From Bacteroidota bacterium (GTDB lineage Bacteria; Bacteroidota; Bacteroidia; Chitinophagales; Chitinophagaceae), in assembly GCA_023437225.1 (NCBI GenBank), contig JAEZGS010000013.1, positions 88,330 through 152,329 of the forward strand: DNA of 64,000 bases, written 5' to 3'. Positions 43,379 to 51,716 of the stretch are shown piece by piece. How positions within the stretch are numbered: position 1 is the first letter of the stretch; every line of letters begins with the position of its first letter. Under the pieces are notes generated by a model that saw nothing but the letters and a program-made list of their open reading frames with translations, was not told the DNA's origin and did not search any database. A program made the position numbers and the translations under genes.

Positions 43379-44419
43379 ATGGCTACGATATCGTATAAGG
43401 GAAACGACAGGCTGCTTTTTGGTATTATCCTCGGCGTCCTTGCATTCTGGCTTTTTGCGCAAACTACCTTGAACATTAATGTTGACATGGCAAAAGACCT
43501 TCAAATGGATACTTCCATGATGAATATCGCTGTGTCCATTACTTCATTGTTCTCTGGAATATTCATTGTTGTGATGGGTGGTTTGGCAGACCGCGTAGGA
43601 CGAATGAAGATCGTTAGGATTGGATTTGTTCTCAGCATCATTGGCTCCCTGCTTGTTGGATTCACTCCAGTGGGAAGTCTGGCAACACCTGTATTGATCA
43701 CGGGAAGAATATTTCAGGGTCTTTCGGGTGCATGTATCATGCCGGCAAGTCTTGCATTAATAAAGTCTTATTGGGAAGGCGCAGGTCGGCAGCGTGCGAT
43801 CAGTCTTTGGTCGATGGGTTCATGGGGCGGATCCGGATTTTGTGCACTATTTGGAGGACTGATGGCACAGAACGTTGGGTGGCGTTATATCTTCTTCGCA
43901 TCGGCAGTGATTGCTGTCGTTGGATTGTTGATGATGAAAGGCACCCCGGAAAGTAAGGTACAGCAGGCCAGCAATAATAAAATTGATATTGCAGGCATTA
44001 TTACTTTCATGATTGTAATGATCGCGCTGCAGGTATTTGTTAGCGCGGGCAGCGAAATCGGATGGACCAGTATGCTTTCTCTTGGCCTGGTTGCTATTAT
44101 ACTTGTTTTTGGGTTTATGTTTTTCTATATCGAGAAAGGAAAGTCAAATGCGTTCATTGACTTTAAATTGTTTCGGAACTCCGTTTATACGGGTGCCACC
44201 ATTTCGAACTTTCTTTTAAATGGAGTGGCCGGGATGCTGATTGTCTCTTTGATGTTATTACAGGTAGGAGGCAATCTCTCTGCTCAGAATGCTGGCCTGC
44301 TTACTCTGGGTTATGCCATTGCAATCGTGGCATTCATTCGCCTTGGAGAAAAATTATTGCAACGCTTTGGTCCAAGAAAGCCCAAAAAAATAAGTAACAC
44401 TTACACGCTGAAGTTATGA
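43379..44419 (+). CDS. MFS transporter (DHA2-like), C-terminally truncated
   Basis: The 346 residues hold about ten membrane helices of a 14-helix drug:proton antiporter, with the motif-A-like loop GGLADRVGRMKIVRIG and the motif-C-like ITGRIFQGLSGACIMPASLALI. Full-length relatives run to about 450-480 residues. Here the family sequence ends at RFGPRKP and is followed by an unrelated KKISNTYTLKL tail. The last four helices are missing and the stop overlaps the amidohydrolase start by four bases (ATGA). I read it as a deletion product that is probably inactive. Confidence 0.8.
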   Translation: MATISYKGNDRLLFGIILGVLAFWLFAQTTLNINVDMAKDLQMDTSMMNIAVSITSLFSGIFIVVMGGLADRVGRMKIVRIGFVLSIIGSLLVGFTPVGSLATPVLITGRIFQGLSGACIMPASLALIKSYWEGAGRQRAISLWSMGSWGGSGFCALFGGLMAQNVGWRYIFFASAVIAVVGLLMMKGTPESKVQQASNNKIDIAGIITFMIVMIALQVFVSAGSEIGWTSMLSLGLVAIILVFGFMFFYIEKGKSNAFIDFKLFRNSVYTGATISNFLLNGVAGMLIVSLMLLQVGGNLSAQNAGLLTLGYAIAIVAFIRLGEKLLQRFGPRKPKKISNTYTLKL

Positions 44420-45576
44420 ATACGACTATCGTTGATGGAACACGTGCTTTCCATGAAGAAATGAAGCAATGGATGAATCACATGCACCAACATCCTGAAC
44501 TCGCTTTGGAAGAATTTGAAACATCCCGGTTTATTGCGGACAAAGTAAGATCATTTGGATATGACGTATCTGAAGGAATTGGTAAGACGGGTATCGTTGC
44601 TTCTCTATCAGTAGGGGAGAACAAACGCTCAATAGGTTTAAGAGCCGACTTCGATGCGTTGCCCATACAGGAGGTAAATGAACTGCCGTATAAAAGTAAG
44701 GTGGATGGCAAATCACATTTATGCGGCCACGATGGTCATACAACCATGTTGCTTGGTGCCGCGAAATACCTGGCACAAACAAAAAATTTCAATGGTACGG
44801 TGCGACTGATCTTTCAACCGGCGGAAGAAACGATGGAAGGAGGACCCGCGATGATCAAGGATGGATTATTTGAACGCTTTCCTGTTGATGCCGTATACGG
44901 AATGCATAACATGCCGGGATTGGAAAAAGGCAAACTGTTTTTCCGGGAAGGTGAAATGATGGCCGCAGTAGACAATTGGGAAATTGAATTGACTGGCAAG
45001 GGAAGTCATGGCTCGATGCCGGAACTTGGTATTGATCCCATCGTTTGCGGTGCTTCACTGGTAATGGCATTACAAACTATCGTATCGCGAAATGTTTCAC
45101 CCTGGCAAAATTCGGTGGTTTCTGTGGGTGCCTTCAGATCTGGGAGTGCAGGCAATGTGGTGCCACAAAATGCGATACTTCGATTAAGCATAAGAAATAT
45201 GGATGCCGGTCTGAGAGAGATGGTATTGAATAAGATCCGGTCGATGACCAAAGCGCAAGCGGAAGCTTTTGATTGCAAATATGAAATAAGAGAAGGCGTG
45301 CCCGGTGCAGTGCTTGTAAATTCGCCGGAGAATACGCATTGGGCAGCCAGTGCTGCAAGAAAAGTATTTGGTGAAAGCAATGTTGTTGATGATCTACATC
45401 CTTATATGGGAAGCGAAGACTTCGCATTCATGTTGCAAAAGAAACAGGGAACCTATTGCATGCTCGGTAATGGTGATACTTATATGGTGCATCATCCCCA
45501 ATATGTATTTGATCAGGAGATACTACCTCTCGGTGCTGCTTATTGGGTGGGGTTAGTGGAGGATTATTTAAAATAG
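44416..45576 (+). CDS. M20 family amidohydrolase (HipO/IAA-hydrolase type)
   Basis: This 386-residue cytoplasmic peptidase-like enzyme has the metal site CGHDGHTTM near residue 97, EE in FQPAEETMEGGPAM near 136, and a His in YGMHNMPG near 162. The dimerisation domain follows (KGSHGSMPELGIDP). It splits an N-acyl bond of amino acids or similar conjugates. A strong bidirectional terminator follows. Confidence 0.93.
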   Translation: MNTTIVDGTRAFHEEMKQWMNHMHQHPELALEEFETSRFIADKVRSFGYDVSEGIGKTGIVASLSVGENKRSIGLRADFDALPIQEVNELPYKSKVDGKSHLCGHDGHTTMLLGAAKYLAQTKNFNGTVRLIFQPAEETMEGGPAMIKDGLFERFPVDAVYGMHNMPGLEKGKLFFREGEMMAAVDNWEIELTGKGSHGSMPELGIDPIVCGASLVMALQTIVSRNVSPWQNSVVSVGAFRSGSAGNVVPQNAILRLSIRNMDAGLREMVLNKIRSMTKAQAEAFDCKYEIREGVPGAVLVNSPENTHWAASAARKVFGESNVVDDLHPYMGSEDFAFMLQKKQGTYCMLGNGDTYMVHHPQYVFDQEILPLGAAYWVGLVEDYLK

Positions 45577-45590
45577 AAATTCGTAATAAT

Positions 45591-45632
45591 AAAAAAGGGA
45601 CGAATCATTCTTAAGTGATTCATCCCTTTTTT
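45591..45632. terminator. Bidirectional terminator between amidohydrolase and tRNA-Asp
   Basis: AAAAAAGGGA-GAATCA pairs with TGATTC-TCCCTTTTTT around an 8-base loop, with one unpaired base on each side of the stem. T runs occur on both strands, so it serves the plus-strand amidohydrolase gene and the minus-strand tRNA. Confidence 0.9.
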
Positions 45633-45633
45633 G

Positions 45634-45707
45634 CGGACCGGACGGGACTCGAACCCGCGACCTCCGCCGTGACAGGGCGGCATTCTAACCAACTGAACTA
45701 CCGATCC
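45634..45707 (-). tRNA. tRNA-Asp (GTC)
   Basis: A complete 74-base cloverleaf reads on the minus strand. GGATCGG pairs with CCGGTCC in the acceptor stem (one T-G pair), the T-loop has GGTTCGAGTCC, and the anticodon is GTC (plus-strand 45671-45673, loop CTGTCAC). The CCA end is not encoded after the discriminator G. A TATTTTTG box lies upstream and a terminator just downstream. Confidence 0.96.
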
Positions 45708-45735
45708 AAACCATCGTTGTGTTTCAAACGGGTGG

Positions 45736-45764
45736 CAAAAATAGGGAACGATTTCGAATTGCAA
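45736..45764 (-). promoter_or_regulatory. Promoter of tRNA-Asp
   Basis: On the minus strand TTG (45762-45764) lies 18 bases before TATTTTTG (45736-45743), a good Bacteroidota promoter. The expected start is about 20 bases before the mature tRNA. Confidence 0.7.
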
Positions 45765-45849
45765 AAAATATCCTCAAAAATTTTCTGTCTATCTCAAACA
45801 CTTGTTTCTACCTGTGAATCCTTATATTACAAATCTTAAACAACAAATA

Positions 45850-46557
45850 ATGAAATTGCTCAAACTACTATTTGCTTCTGTTCTAATACTTGCTTCATCC
45901 GCAACCTTCGCTCAGACTGCTGACGAAGTGATTGAAAAACACATTGCCGCACTCGGAGGGCGCGATGCTCTTTCAAAAGTGAATTCATTGTACATGGAAT
46001 CTACTCTGGATGTAATGGGCAACCAGGCGCCCGCTGTGACCTACGCTGTCAATGGCAAGGGTTATAAATCGGAAGTCGAGTTCAACGGTTCAAAGATCAT
46101 CCAATGTGTAACCGACAAAGGTGGCTGGTCAGTAAATCCTATGATGGGAAGCAGCACACCGGAACCCATGCCCGATGATCAATATAAGAATGCAAAAACA
46201 AATCTTTTCGTAACAACACCACTGCTGGATTACAAGAAAAACGGATATGCCGTTGAACTTCTTCCAAAAGAAGGTGAATCAATTCGTCTTAAACTGGTTT
46301 CTCCCGACAAAGTTGAATCGGTTTATTTTTTGGATCCGGCCTCACATCTCCTTCAAAAAGTCACCGCCTCTGCAAACATGCAGGGCCAGCCTGTTGAAGT
46401 GACCACAACTTTCGCGGATTATAAAAAAGCAGATGGGGGCATGATGATACCACATCGCATGGAAGTGGATCTCGGCCAGTTCACTCTTTCATATGCCGTG
46501 AATAAAATCGAAGTGAATAAATCAATCGATCCCTCAATATTTGAAATGCCTAAATAA
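45850..46557 (+). CDS. Secreted LolA-like/outer-membrane lipoprotein-sorting-type protein
   Basis: The 235-residue protein starts at the ATG that gives a signal peptide (MKLLKLLFASVLILASSATFAQ). The mature part begins TADEVIEKHIAALGGRDALSKVNSLY, the pattern shared by Bacteroidota proteins annotated as outer membrane lipoprotein-sorting protein. One beta-rich LolA/LppX-like fold follows. Partner and cargo are unknown. A terminator follows after about 25 bases. Confidence 0.8.
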   Translation: MKLLKLLFASVLILASSATFAQTADEVIEKHIAALGGRDALSKVNSLYMESTLDVMGNQAPAVTYAVNGKGYKSEVEFNGSKIIQCVTDKGGWSVNPMMGSSTPEPMPDDQYKNAKTNLFVTTPLLDYKKNGYAVELLPKEGESIRLKLVSPDKVESVYFLDPASHLLQKVTASANMQGQPVEVTTTFADYKKADGGMMIPHRMEVDLGQFTLSYAVNKIEVNKSIDPSIFEMPK

Positions 46558-46579
46558 TTCCCATTACTGATTTTTCAAA

Positions 46580-46608
46580 AGCAGGCTGCTCAGCCTGCTT
46601 TTTATTTT
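46580..46608 (+). terminator. Rho-independent terminator
   Basis: AGCAGGCT (46580-46587) and AGCCTGCT (46592-46599) flank a four-base loop and are followed by TTTTTATTTT. It ends the LolA-like gene. Confidence 0.9.
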
Positions 46609-46648
46609 GCGACTCTTTAGCCGTTCCGCTATTGATACCCTATTTCCT

Positions 46649-46656
46649 TACATTTG
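46649..46656 (+). promoter_or_regulatory. Bacteroidota -7 box before accA
   Basis: TACATTTG matches TAnnTTTG and lies 19 bases before the accA start. A TTG lies 14 bases upstream, which is closer than usual. Confidence 0.5.
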
Positions 46657-46674
46657 CGATTCAAGAATAACCAA

Positions 46675-47667
46675 ATGCCACAGGATAAGAACCGACAATT
46701 CCTTGAATTTGAGAAGCCCATCAAGGATCTTCTTGAAGACATCGAAAAACTCAAGCAAATGTCCGAGAAAAGCAAAGTGGATCATACCGACTCCATTCGC
46801 AAACTCGAACAACAGATCCTGGAGAAGCGCTGTGAACTAACCCAACATCTGACCCCCTGGCAAAAAGTTCAGCTAAGCAGACATCCTGATCGTCCCTATA
46901 CCATGAAGTACATCGATAAGATGTGTACCAACTTCGTTGAACTTTTCGGTGATCGTAACGTACGCGATGACAAAGCAATGATCGGTGGGTTTGCATCCCT
47001 CGATGGACAAACAGTAATGATGATCGGCCAGCAGAAAGGCATCAACACCAAAGCGCGCCAGTTGCGCAACTTTGGTATGGCCAACCCCGAAGGGTATCGC
47101 AAGGCGCTGCGACTGATGAAGCTTGCAGAAAAATTCAATAAGCCTGTTATCACTCTCATCGATACACCTGGTGCTTACCCCGGCCTGGAAGCCGAAGAGC
47201 GTGGCCAGGGCGAAGCCATCGCGCGCAACATTTATGAGATGATCAGACTGAGAGTTCCGGTGATCTGTGTGATCATAGGGGAAGGCGCATCAGGCGGTGC
47301 GTTGGGAATAGGCGTAGGTGATAAGGTACTCATGCTTCAAAATACCTGGTATACTGTGATCTCCCCGGAAAGCTGCAGCTCTATACTATGGCGTAGCTGG
47401 GATCAAAAAGAAAAAGCGGCCGATCAGTTAAAGCTGACTCCCGATAATATGCACCAGTTCAAGCTGATCGATGAGATCGTTCCCGAACCGGCAGGAGGCG
47501 CTCACTGGGACTACCAGGAAGCTGCTGATCTTTTAAAACCTTTCCTTCTCAAATACCTTGATGAACTTAAACCAATGGATCCGGATGAACGTGTTGCCAG
47601 GCGTATCGAAAAGTTTGGTCGCATGGGATTCTGGGACGAACAACCTGTCGATACAAACACTGTTTAA
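46675..47667 (+). CDS. accA: Acetyl-CoA carboxylase carboxyltransferase subunit alpha
   Basis: This 330-residue protein transfers the carboxyl group from carboxybiotin to acetyl-CoA, making malonyl-CoA for fatty acid synthesis, together with AccD (not in this window). The N-terminus LEFEKPIKDLLEDIEKLK and the crotonase-type core GDRNVRDDKAMIGGFA, GFWDEQP-type end and GEGASGGALGIGVGD are clear. The start is ATG 46675. dapA follows after 18 bases. Confidence 0.96.
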   Translation: MPQDKNRQFLEFEKPIKDLLEDIEKLKQMSEKSKVDHTDSIRKLEQQILEKRCELTQHLTPWQKVQLSRHPDRPYTMKYIDKMCTNFVELFGDRNVRDDKAMIGGFASLDGQTVMMIGQQKGINTKARQLRNFGMANPEGYRKALRLMKLAEKFNKPVITLIDTPGAYPGLEAEERGQGEAIARNIYEMIRLRVPVICVIIGEGASGGALGIGVGDKVLMLQNTWYTVISPESCSSILWRSWDQKEKAADQLKLTPDNMHQFKLIDEIVPEPAGGAHWDYQEAADLLKPFLLKYLDELKPMDPDERVARRIEKFGRMGFWDEQPVDTNTV

Positions 47668-47685
47668 AACACTTACAACAACCAG

Positions 47686-48573
47686 ATGTCCCTTCTAGAA
47701 ACTTTACGTGGTACGGGTGTCGCTCTGATCACTCCTTTCAAACACGACACGAGTGTAGATTATGAAGCACTCGGAAATCTTATCGACTTCGTTATCACAG
47801 GCGGAGTAGAATACGTGGTAACGCTGGGCACTACCGGCGAAACGCCAACACTTTCGAAGCAGGAAAAGAAACAGATCATTGAGTTCACCTTTGAAAAAGT
47901 AAACGACCGCGTTCCGGTTGTAGTAGGAGTGGGTGGAAACAACACTGCTGAAGTGATTGAGGATCTCAAAACCTTCCCCCTCGAAAAAGCAGTCGCCATC
48001 CTGAGTGCAAGCCCATATTACAACAAGCCTTCACAGGAAGGGATCTATCAGCATTATAAAGCGCTTGCTGCTGCTTCGCCAAAGCCCATACTGCTTTACA
48101 ATGTTCCGGGTCGCACAGGAAGGAACATGACTGCAGCGACGACATTGCGACTGGCACATGACTGTCCAAACATCGCCGGTATAAAGGAAGCAAGTGGCGA
48201 TATGCAACAATGCCTTGAAATTCTCCGTGATAAAAAAGAAGACTTTCTTGTAGTAAGTGGTGATGACGCATTGGCGATGGCTCAAGTTGCCTGTGGAATG
48301 GACGGAGTGATCAGCGTTGCTGCAAATGCATTTCCCCGCGAGTTTTCCGATATGGTAAGGCAGGCTCTCGAGCTGAACATGCAGGCTGCTCGCAAACAAA
48401 ACAACCGATTGATCGAAGCCTACGACATTATGTTCGCAGAAAATAATCCTTCCGGAGTGAAAGGTTTTTTACATGAATTGAACCTCATCGAAAATGTGGT
48501 GCGACTTCCGGTTGTTCCATTGAGTGAAGGCCTTCAGTCAAAAGTGCGAAACTTTATCGCGGCGCATAAATGA
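47686..48573 (+). CDS. dapA: 4-hydroxy-tetrahydrodipicolinate synthase
   Basis: This 295-residue enzyme condenses pyruvate with aspartate semialdehyde in lysine/diaminopimelate synthesis. Lys167 (GIKEASGD) is the Schiff-base residue, Tyr138 (LYNVPGRTG) is in the proton relay, and Thr49-Thr50 (LGTTGETPTL) complete the active site. The 3' end overlaps the convergent hypothetical gene by 36 bases. Confidence 0.96.
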   Translation: MSLLETLRGTGVALITPFKHDTSVDYEALGNLIDFVITGGVEYVVTLGTTGETPTLSKQEKKQIIEFTFEKVNDRVPVVVGVGGNNTAEVIEDLKTFPLEKAVAILSASPYYNKPSQEGIYQHYKALAAASPKPILLYNVPGRTGRNMTAATTLRLAHDCPNIAGIKEASGDMQQCLEILRDKKEDFLVVSGDDALAMAQVACGMDGVISVAANAFPREFSDMVRQALELNMQAARKQNNRLIEAYDIMFAENNPSGVKGFLHELNLIENVVRLPVVPLSEGLQSKVRNFIAAHK

Positions 48574-49725
48574 ACCGGCAGTAATAATATTCTCCAGCAA
48601 TAATGTGATGTCCCAGGCAGGGCAGTAATAATGAAATCTTCCTGCTTTGCCTGAGGCGATCCGATGTTTCCACCCATCCGGAAAGGCGATCCCCAGGTTA
48701 GCAATAAAAAACACGAAAGGTTGTTCATGAACTGCGTTGATCAACCCTGATTTAATTTCAACTGTGTCTTTCGGAGGTTCGACGCCCCAACGCATCAAGG
48801 CAGTGGAAAGCATCGACTTTTCAACCAGGTTTTCCGAGATCTTATATAAACTGTCCGCATCGTGTATCAAAACAGGTTTCAGTTCTTCCAGTGACTCAAT
48901 TTTTCCCTTATTCATAAGCCGTGAGTAATGATACAATATGATCGAGGGCGATGCATAATTTGGCGATACTTTCATGGGGTCAGATAAATGATATCGCTTT
49001 CGAATGATCGTAGTTAGATACTCGATAGATGCGGAGTCGGCACGCGTGAGAGGCAAACTATAATGGTAAACCATTGTCAGCACATTACAGATTACAGGGG
49101 CATCGAACTCCACAGGCATTTTTACGCCAAACCAGGTGCTGTAAACCGGCAGATCTTCAACCTCATCAAAAGTCGGCATCAGCTTTTTAACGCCATCATT
49201 TACAAATGCCTGCATCAGCCCGTGCACCGTTTGAGCGACACTGTCGGGCCGCGCCAGCGCAAGGGTTGAAATAGAAGTGCAGTCCATATCGTCCGGCAGC
49301 GCCCTGGGCTTGTCGAACCAGTTTAGCCAGCCGCCATTCGGGAAGATTCGGGGCGGATTGGTGGACCAGAAATTAAAGGTTGGCCGTCCTTTTTGGTTCT
49401 TAAACCGCTGAAACGATGGAATTGCCAGGCGAATGATGCTGTCAGCCAGTTTCTTCCCTGCATCTGAGAATTCCGGGTATAGGTCCCTTAAAGTCATCAG
49501 GATCAGTCCAGTGTAAAACGAATTATTGTCGTTTTTGAACCTTCCAATATTGAGTTGATATTCCCTGTAACTAGCAAACCCACCTTCTTCAAATTCGCCT
49601 GCCTCTTTGCTTTGCAGTAACAATAAATGGCGCAGTAATTGCTCATGCGGGAAAGGTTTCTGACTCCTGGAAATTTGCCCGAAAAACAGCAGTGATATAA
49701 TAAAAAACAATCCTTTCCCGTTCAT
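48538..49725 (-). CDS. Secreted protein of unknown function, 395 aa
   Basis: I do not recognise the family. The start at 49725 gives a signal peptide (MNGKGLFFIISLLFFGQISRS). The mature part is rich in Trp, Tyr and Phe (for example NFWSTNPPRIFPNGGWLNWFD), and DDMDCTSISTLALARPD resembles the acidic loop of terpene cyclase-like alpha/alpha toroids. That suggests an alpha-helical toroid, but no catalytic motif is certain. Its last 12 codons overlap the end of dapA on the opposite strand. Confidence 0.65.
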   Translation of the reverse strand: MNGKGLFFIISLLFFGQISRSQKPFPHEQLLRHLLLLQSKEAGEFEEGGFASYREYQLNIGRFKNDNNSFYTGLILMTLRDLYPEFSDAGKKLADSIIRLAIPSFQRFKNQKGRPTFNFWSTNPPRIFPNGGWLNWFDKPRALPDDMDCTSISTLALARPDSVAQTVHGLMQAFVNDGVKKLMPTFDEVEDLPVYSTWFGVKMPVEFDAPVICNVLTMVYHYSLPLTRADSASIEYLTTIIRKRYHLSDPMKVSPNYASPSIILYHYSRLMNKGKIESLEELKPVLIHDADSLYKISENLVEKSMLSTALMRWGVEPPKDTVEIKSGLINAVHEQPFVFFIANLGIAFPDGWKHRIASGKAGRFHYYCPAWDITLLLENIITAGSFMRRDKVSHF

Positions 49726-49766
49726 TATTCTTATCCGTATGAAAATGTTAAAAGCTCCGTCCATCC

Positions 49767-49797
49767 TTGATTACGACCGTTTATATCGGTACCTTTG
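49767..49797 (+). promoter_or_regulatory. Strong Bacteroidota promoter before L,D-transpeptidase gene
   Basis: TTG (49767-49769), 20 bases, then TACCTTTG (49790-49797). It matches the phylum consensus well and would start transcription about 27 bases before the ATG at 49831. Confidence 0.8.
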
Positions 49798-49830
49798 CAG
49801 TCCCTTAATCACCAGAAAATCCATTGAACT

Positions 49831-50628
49831 ATGTTGAAGAGAACCTTATCTGTGAGAAAGAAGTTCGTGCCTTTATTTCTGTTAATCCTTGCAACATCCT
49901 TTTCATCTTTTACCGGTTTCAAAAGTAATTTTTTATTCGCATCAACTGCGGTGATGGATGAAGTGTTGTTAGAAGTGAATCCATTTTCCTATGATCCTGA
50001 GATCGTAATAGTGGAATCGGAAAATTCTTTTTATAACGCAAAGATCTCCTTATTTGATAGCCTCGACCTGGATTCGAGAGGTCTTGGGTATGAAGCTTTT
50101 GATCTTGCCATCAGGGGAATGGACAAACTCGTAGCGGACGGAGCGATCGAGCGCCCGGAAATCCTTACAATAGTAGATTTCAGCAAGCCTTCCACCGAGA
50201 AAAGATTGTTCATCATCGATCTTGAAGAAAAAGAGATATTGTTTAACACATATGTTTCCCATGGTCGTAATTCCGGGAAACTGAACGCCGAGAAGTTTTC
50301 TAACCGTATGTCGTCCAACCAGAGCAGTCTTGGTTTTTTCAAAACTGCAGAAACCTATCGTGGTGGCCATGGTTATTCACTGAAACTTGACGGACTGGAG
50401 CGCGGCATCAACGACAGGGCGCGGGATCGTGCGATCGTTGTTCACGGTGCGGACTACGTAAATCCGAACCTCATTCATACCCAGGGTTATATCGGAAGAA
50501 GTCTTGGCTGTCCTGCAGTTTCCTTGCGCGAGTCGAAAAAGATCATCGACAACATCAAAGACGGAAGTGTTTTCTTCATCTATCATCCTTCGCAGGACTA
50601 TCTCCGCAAGTCGACAGTACTTAATTGA
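49831..50628 (+). CDS. Murein L,D-transpeptidase (YkuD-type), secreted
   Basis: This 265-residue protein has an N-terminal hydrophobic export segment (about 12-28) and a catalytic domain in its C-terminal half. Motifs are SHGRNSGK near 143, LGFFKTAETYRGGHGYSL near 167, VHGADYV with His205, and GRSLGCPAVS with nucleophile Cys227. It makes or edits peptide cross-links in peptidoglycan in the periplasm. A 13-bp hairpin follows the stop. Confidence 0.9.
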   Translation: MLKRTLSVRKKFVPLFLLILATSFSSFTGFKSNFLFASTAVMDEVLLEVNPFSYDPEIVIVESENSFYNAKISLFDSLDLDSRGLGYEAFDLAIRGMDKLVADGAIERPEILTIVDFSKPSTEKRLFIIDLEEKEILFNTYVSHGRNSGKLNAEKFSNRMSSNQSSLGFFKTAETYRGGHGYSLKLDGLERGINDRARDRAIVVHGADYVNPNLIHTQGYIGRSLGCPAVSLRESKKIIDNIKDGSVFFIYHPSQDYLRKSTVLN

Positions 50629-50645
50629 TTATGCACATGTTATAG

Positions 50646-50688
50646 CAAAGGTTGGTGATAAATAAGCGGTCACCAACCTTTGTCGTTT
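50646..50688 (+). terminator. Perfect 13-bp hairpin terminator
   Basis: CAAAGGTTGGTGA (50646-50658) is the exact reverse complement of TCACCAACCTTTG (50670-50682), with an 11-base loop and a short T-rich tail (TCGTTTT). It lies 18 bases after the L,D-transpeptidase stop. Confidence 0.75.
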
Positions 50689-50690
50689 TC

Positions 50691-50698
50691 TATCTTTG
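50691..50698 (+). promoter_or_regulatory. Bacteroidota -7 box before oxidoreductase gene
   Basis: TATCTTTG matches TAnnTTTG, 17 bases before the ATG at 50715 and immediately after the terminator hairpin. No well-spaced TTG is visible. Confidence 0.5.
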
Positions 50699-50714
50699 CA
50701 TCAAAGAGATCTAT

Positions 50715-51692
50715 ATGCTAAAGATTGGTGTCCTGGGTGTTGGTCATTTGGGAAAGTTTCACCTGAACAATTGGAAAGAAATTTCCGGTGTTGAATTGGT
50801 TGGATTTTATGACCCTCACGACACAACGGCACGGGAAGTAGAAGATAAGTATCAACTCCGTCGTTATCATGATCCATTAGAATTGATGGCTGCCGTGCAG
50901 GCGGTTGATGTAGTTGCACCCACCACTTTCCATTTCGATCTTTGCAAAATGGCCATTCGCAATGGTAAGCATGTATTTGTTGAGAAGCCACTCGCCAACA
51001 CAATGGACGAAGCCAGGGAACTCGTAAAGCTTACCAAAGAATCGAACATCAAAGTGCAGGTGGGCCATGTTGAACGCTTCAATCCTGCATTTCTTTCGAT
51101 CAAGGATCTTGAACTCAACCCGATGTTCATTGAAGTGCATCGTCTTGCACAATTCAATCCTCGAGGCACAGAAGTAAGTGTGATCCTTGATCTCATGATC
51201 CACGATATCGACATTATCCTGAGTCTGGTTAAGAGCGAAGTAAAGCACATCTCGGCAAATGGAGTCGCTGTAATGACGGAAACACCAGACATTGCCAACG
51301 TGCGCATAGAATTTAATAATGGTTGCGTAGCAAACCTTACATCGAGCAGGATATCTATGAAACGGATGCGGAAGATGCGACTGTTTCAAAAAGACGCATA
51401 CATTGGTGTTGACTTTCTCAACAAGAAATCAGAATTGATCCGGTTGAAAACCGATGCCGATGAAAATTCATTCAGCTTTGATCTCGACACTCCGGACGGT
51501 GGCAAAAAGACCATTGCCGTAGCGGATCTGCCCATACCGGAAGTCAACGCGATCAAAAAGGAACTGGAACATTTTCGTGACAGCATCCTGAACAATACAC
51601 CCACCGCTGTTTCGGAACTGGATGGATTTCGCGCTATGGACGTTGCCCACCAGATTCTCAATAAGATAAAATCGAACGCCGTTATTGCCTAA
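50715..51692 (+). CDS. Gfo/Idh/MocA family oxidoreductase
   Basis: This 325-residue enzyme has an N-terminal Rossmann domain (KIGVLGVGHLGKFH, residues 3-16), the FVEKPLANTMDEA segment near residue 93, and a C-terminal substrate domain with HDIDIILSLV near 158. Substrates in the family are sugars, nucleotide sugars or inositols. The sugar transferase gene follows 24 bases later, so a nucleotide-sugar substrate for surface glycans is plausible. An upstream GTG at 50652 is unlikely. Confidence 0.92.
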   Translation: MLKIGVLGVGHLGKFHLNNWKEISGVELVGFYDPHDTTAREVEDKYQLRRYHDPLELMAAVQAVDVVAPTTFHFDLCKMAIRNGKHVFVEKPLANTMDEARELVKLTKESNIKVQVGHVERFNPAFLSIKDLELNPMFIEVHRLAQFNPRGTEVSVILDLMIHDIDIILSLVKSEVKHISANGVAVMTETPDIANVRIEFNNGCVANLTSSRISMKRMRKMRLFQKDAYIGVDFLNKKSELIRLKTDADENSFSFDLDTPDGGKKTIAVADLPIPEVNAIKKELEHFRDSILNNTPTAVSELDGFRAMDVAHQILNKIKSNAVIA

Positions 51693-51716
51693 CTTACAGC
51701 GTCTGACCTAACCCCC

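Noticed and set aside
45615..45839. Reading frames across the tRNA-Asp region on both strands
   Set aside because: They overlap a complete tRNA cloverleaf with promoter and terminator.
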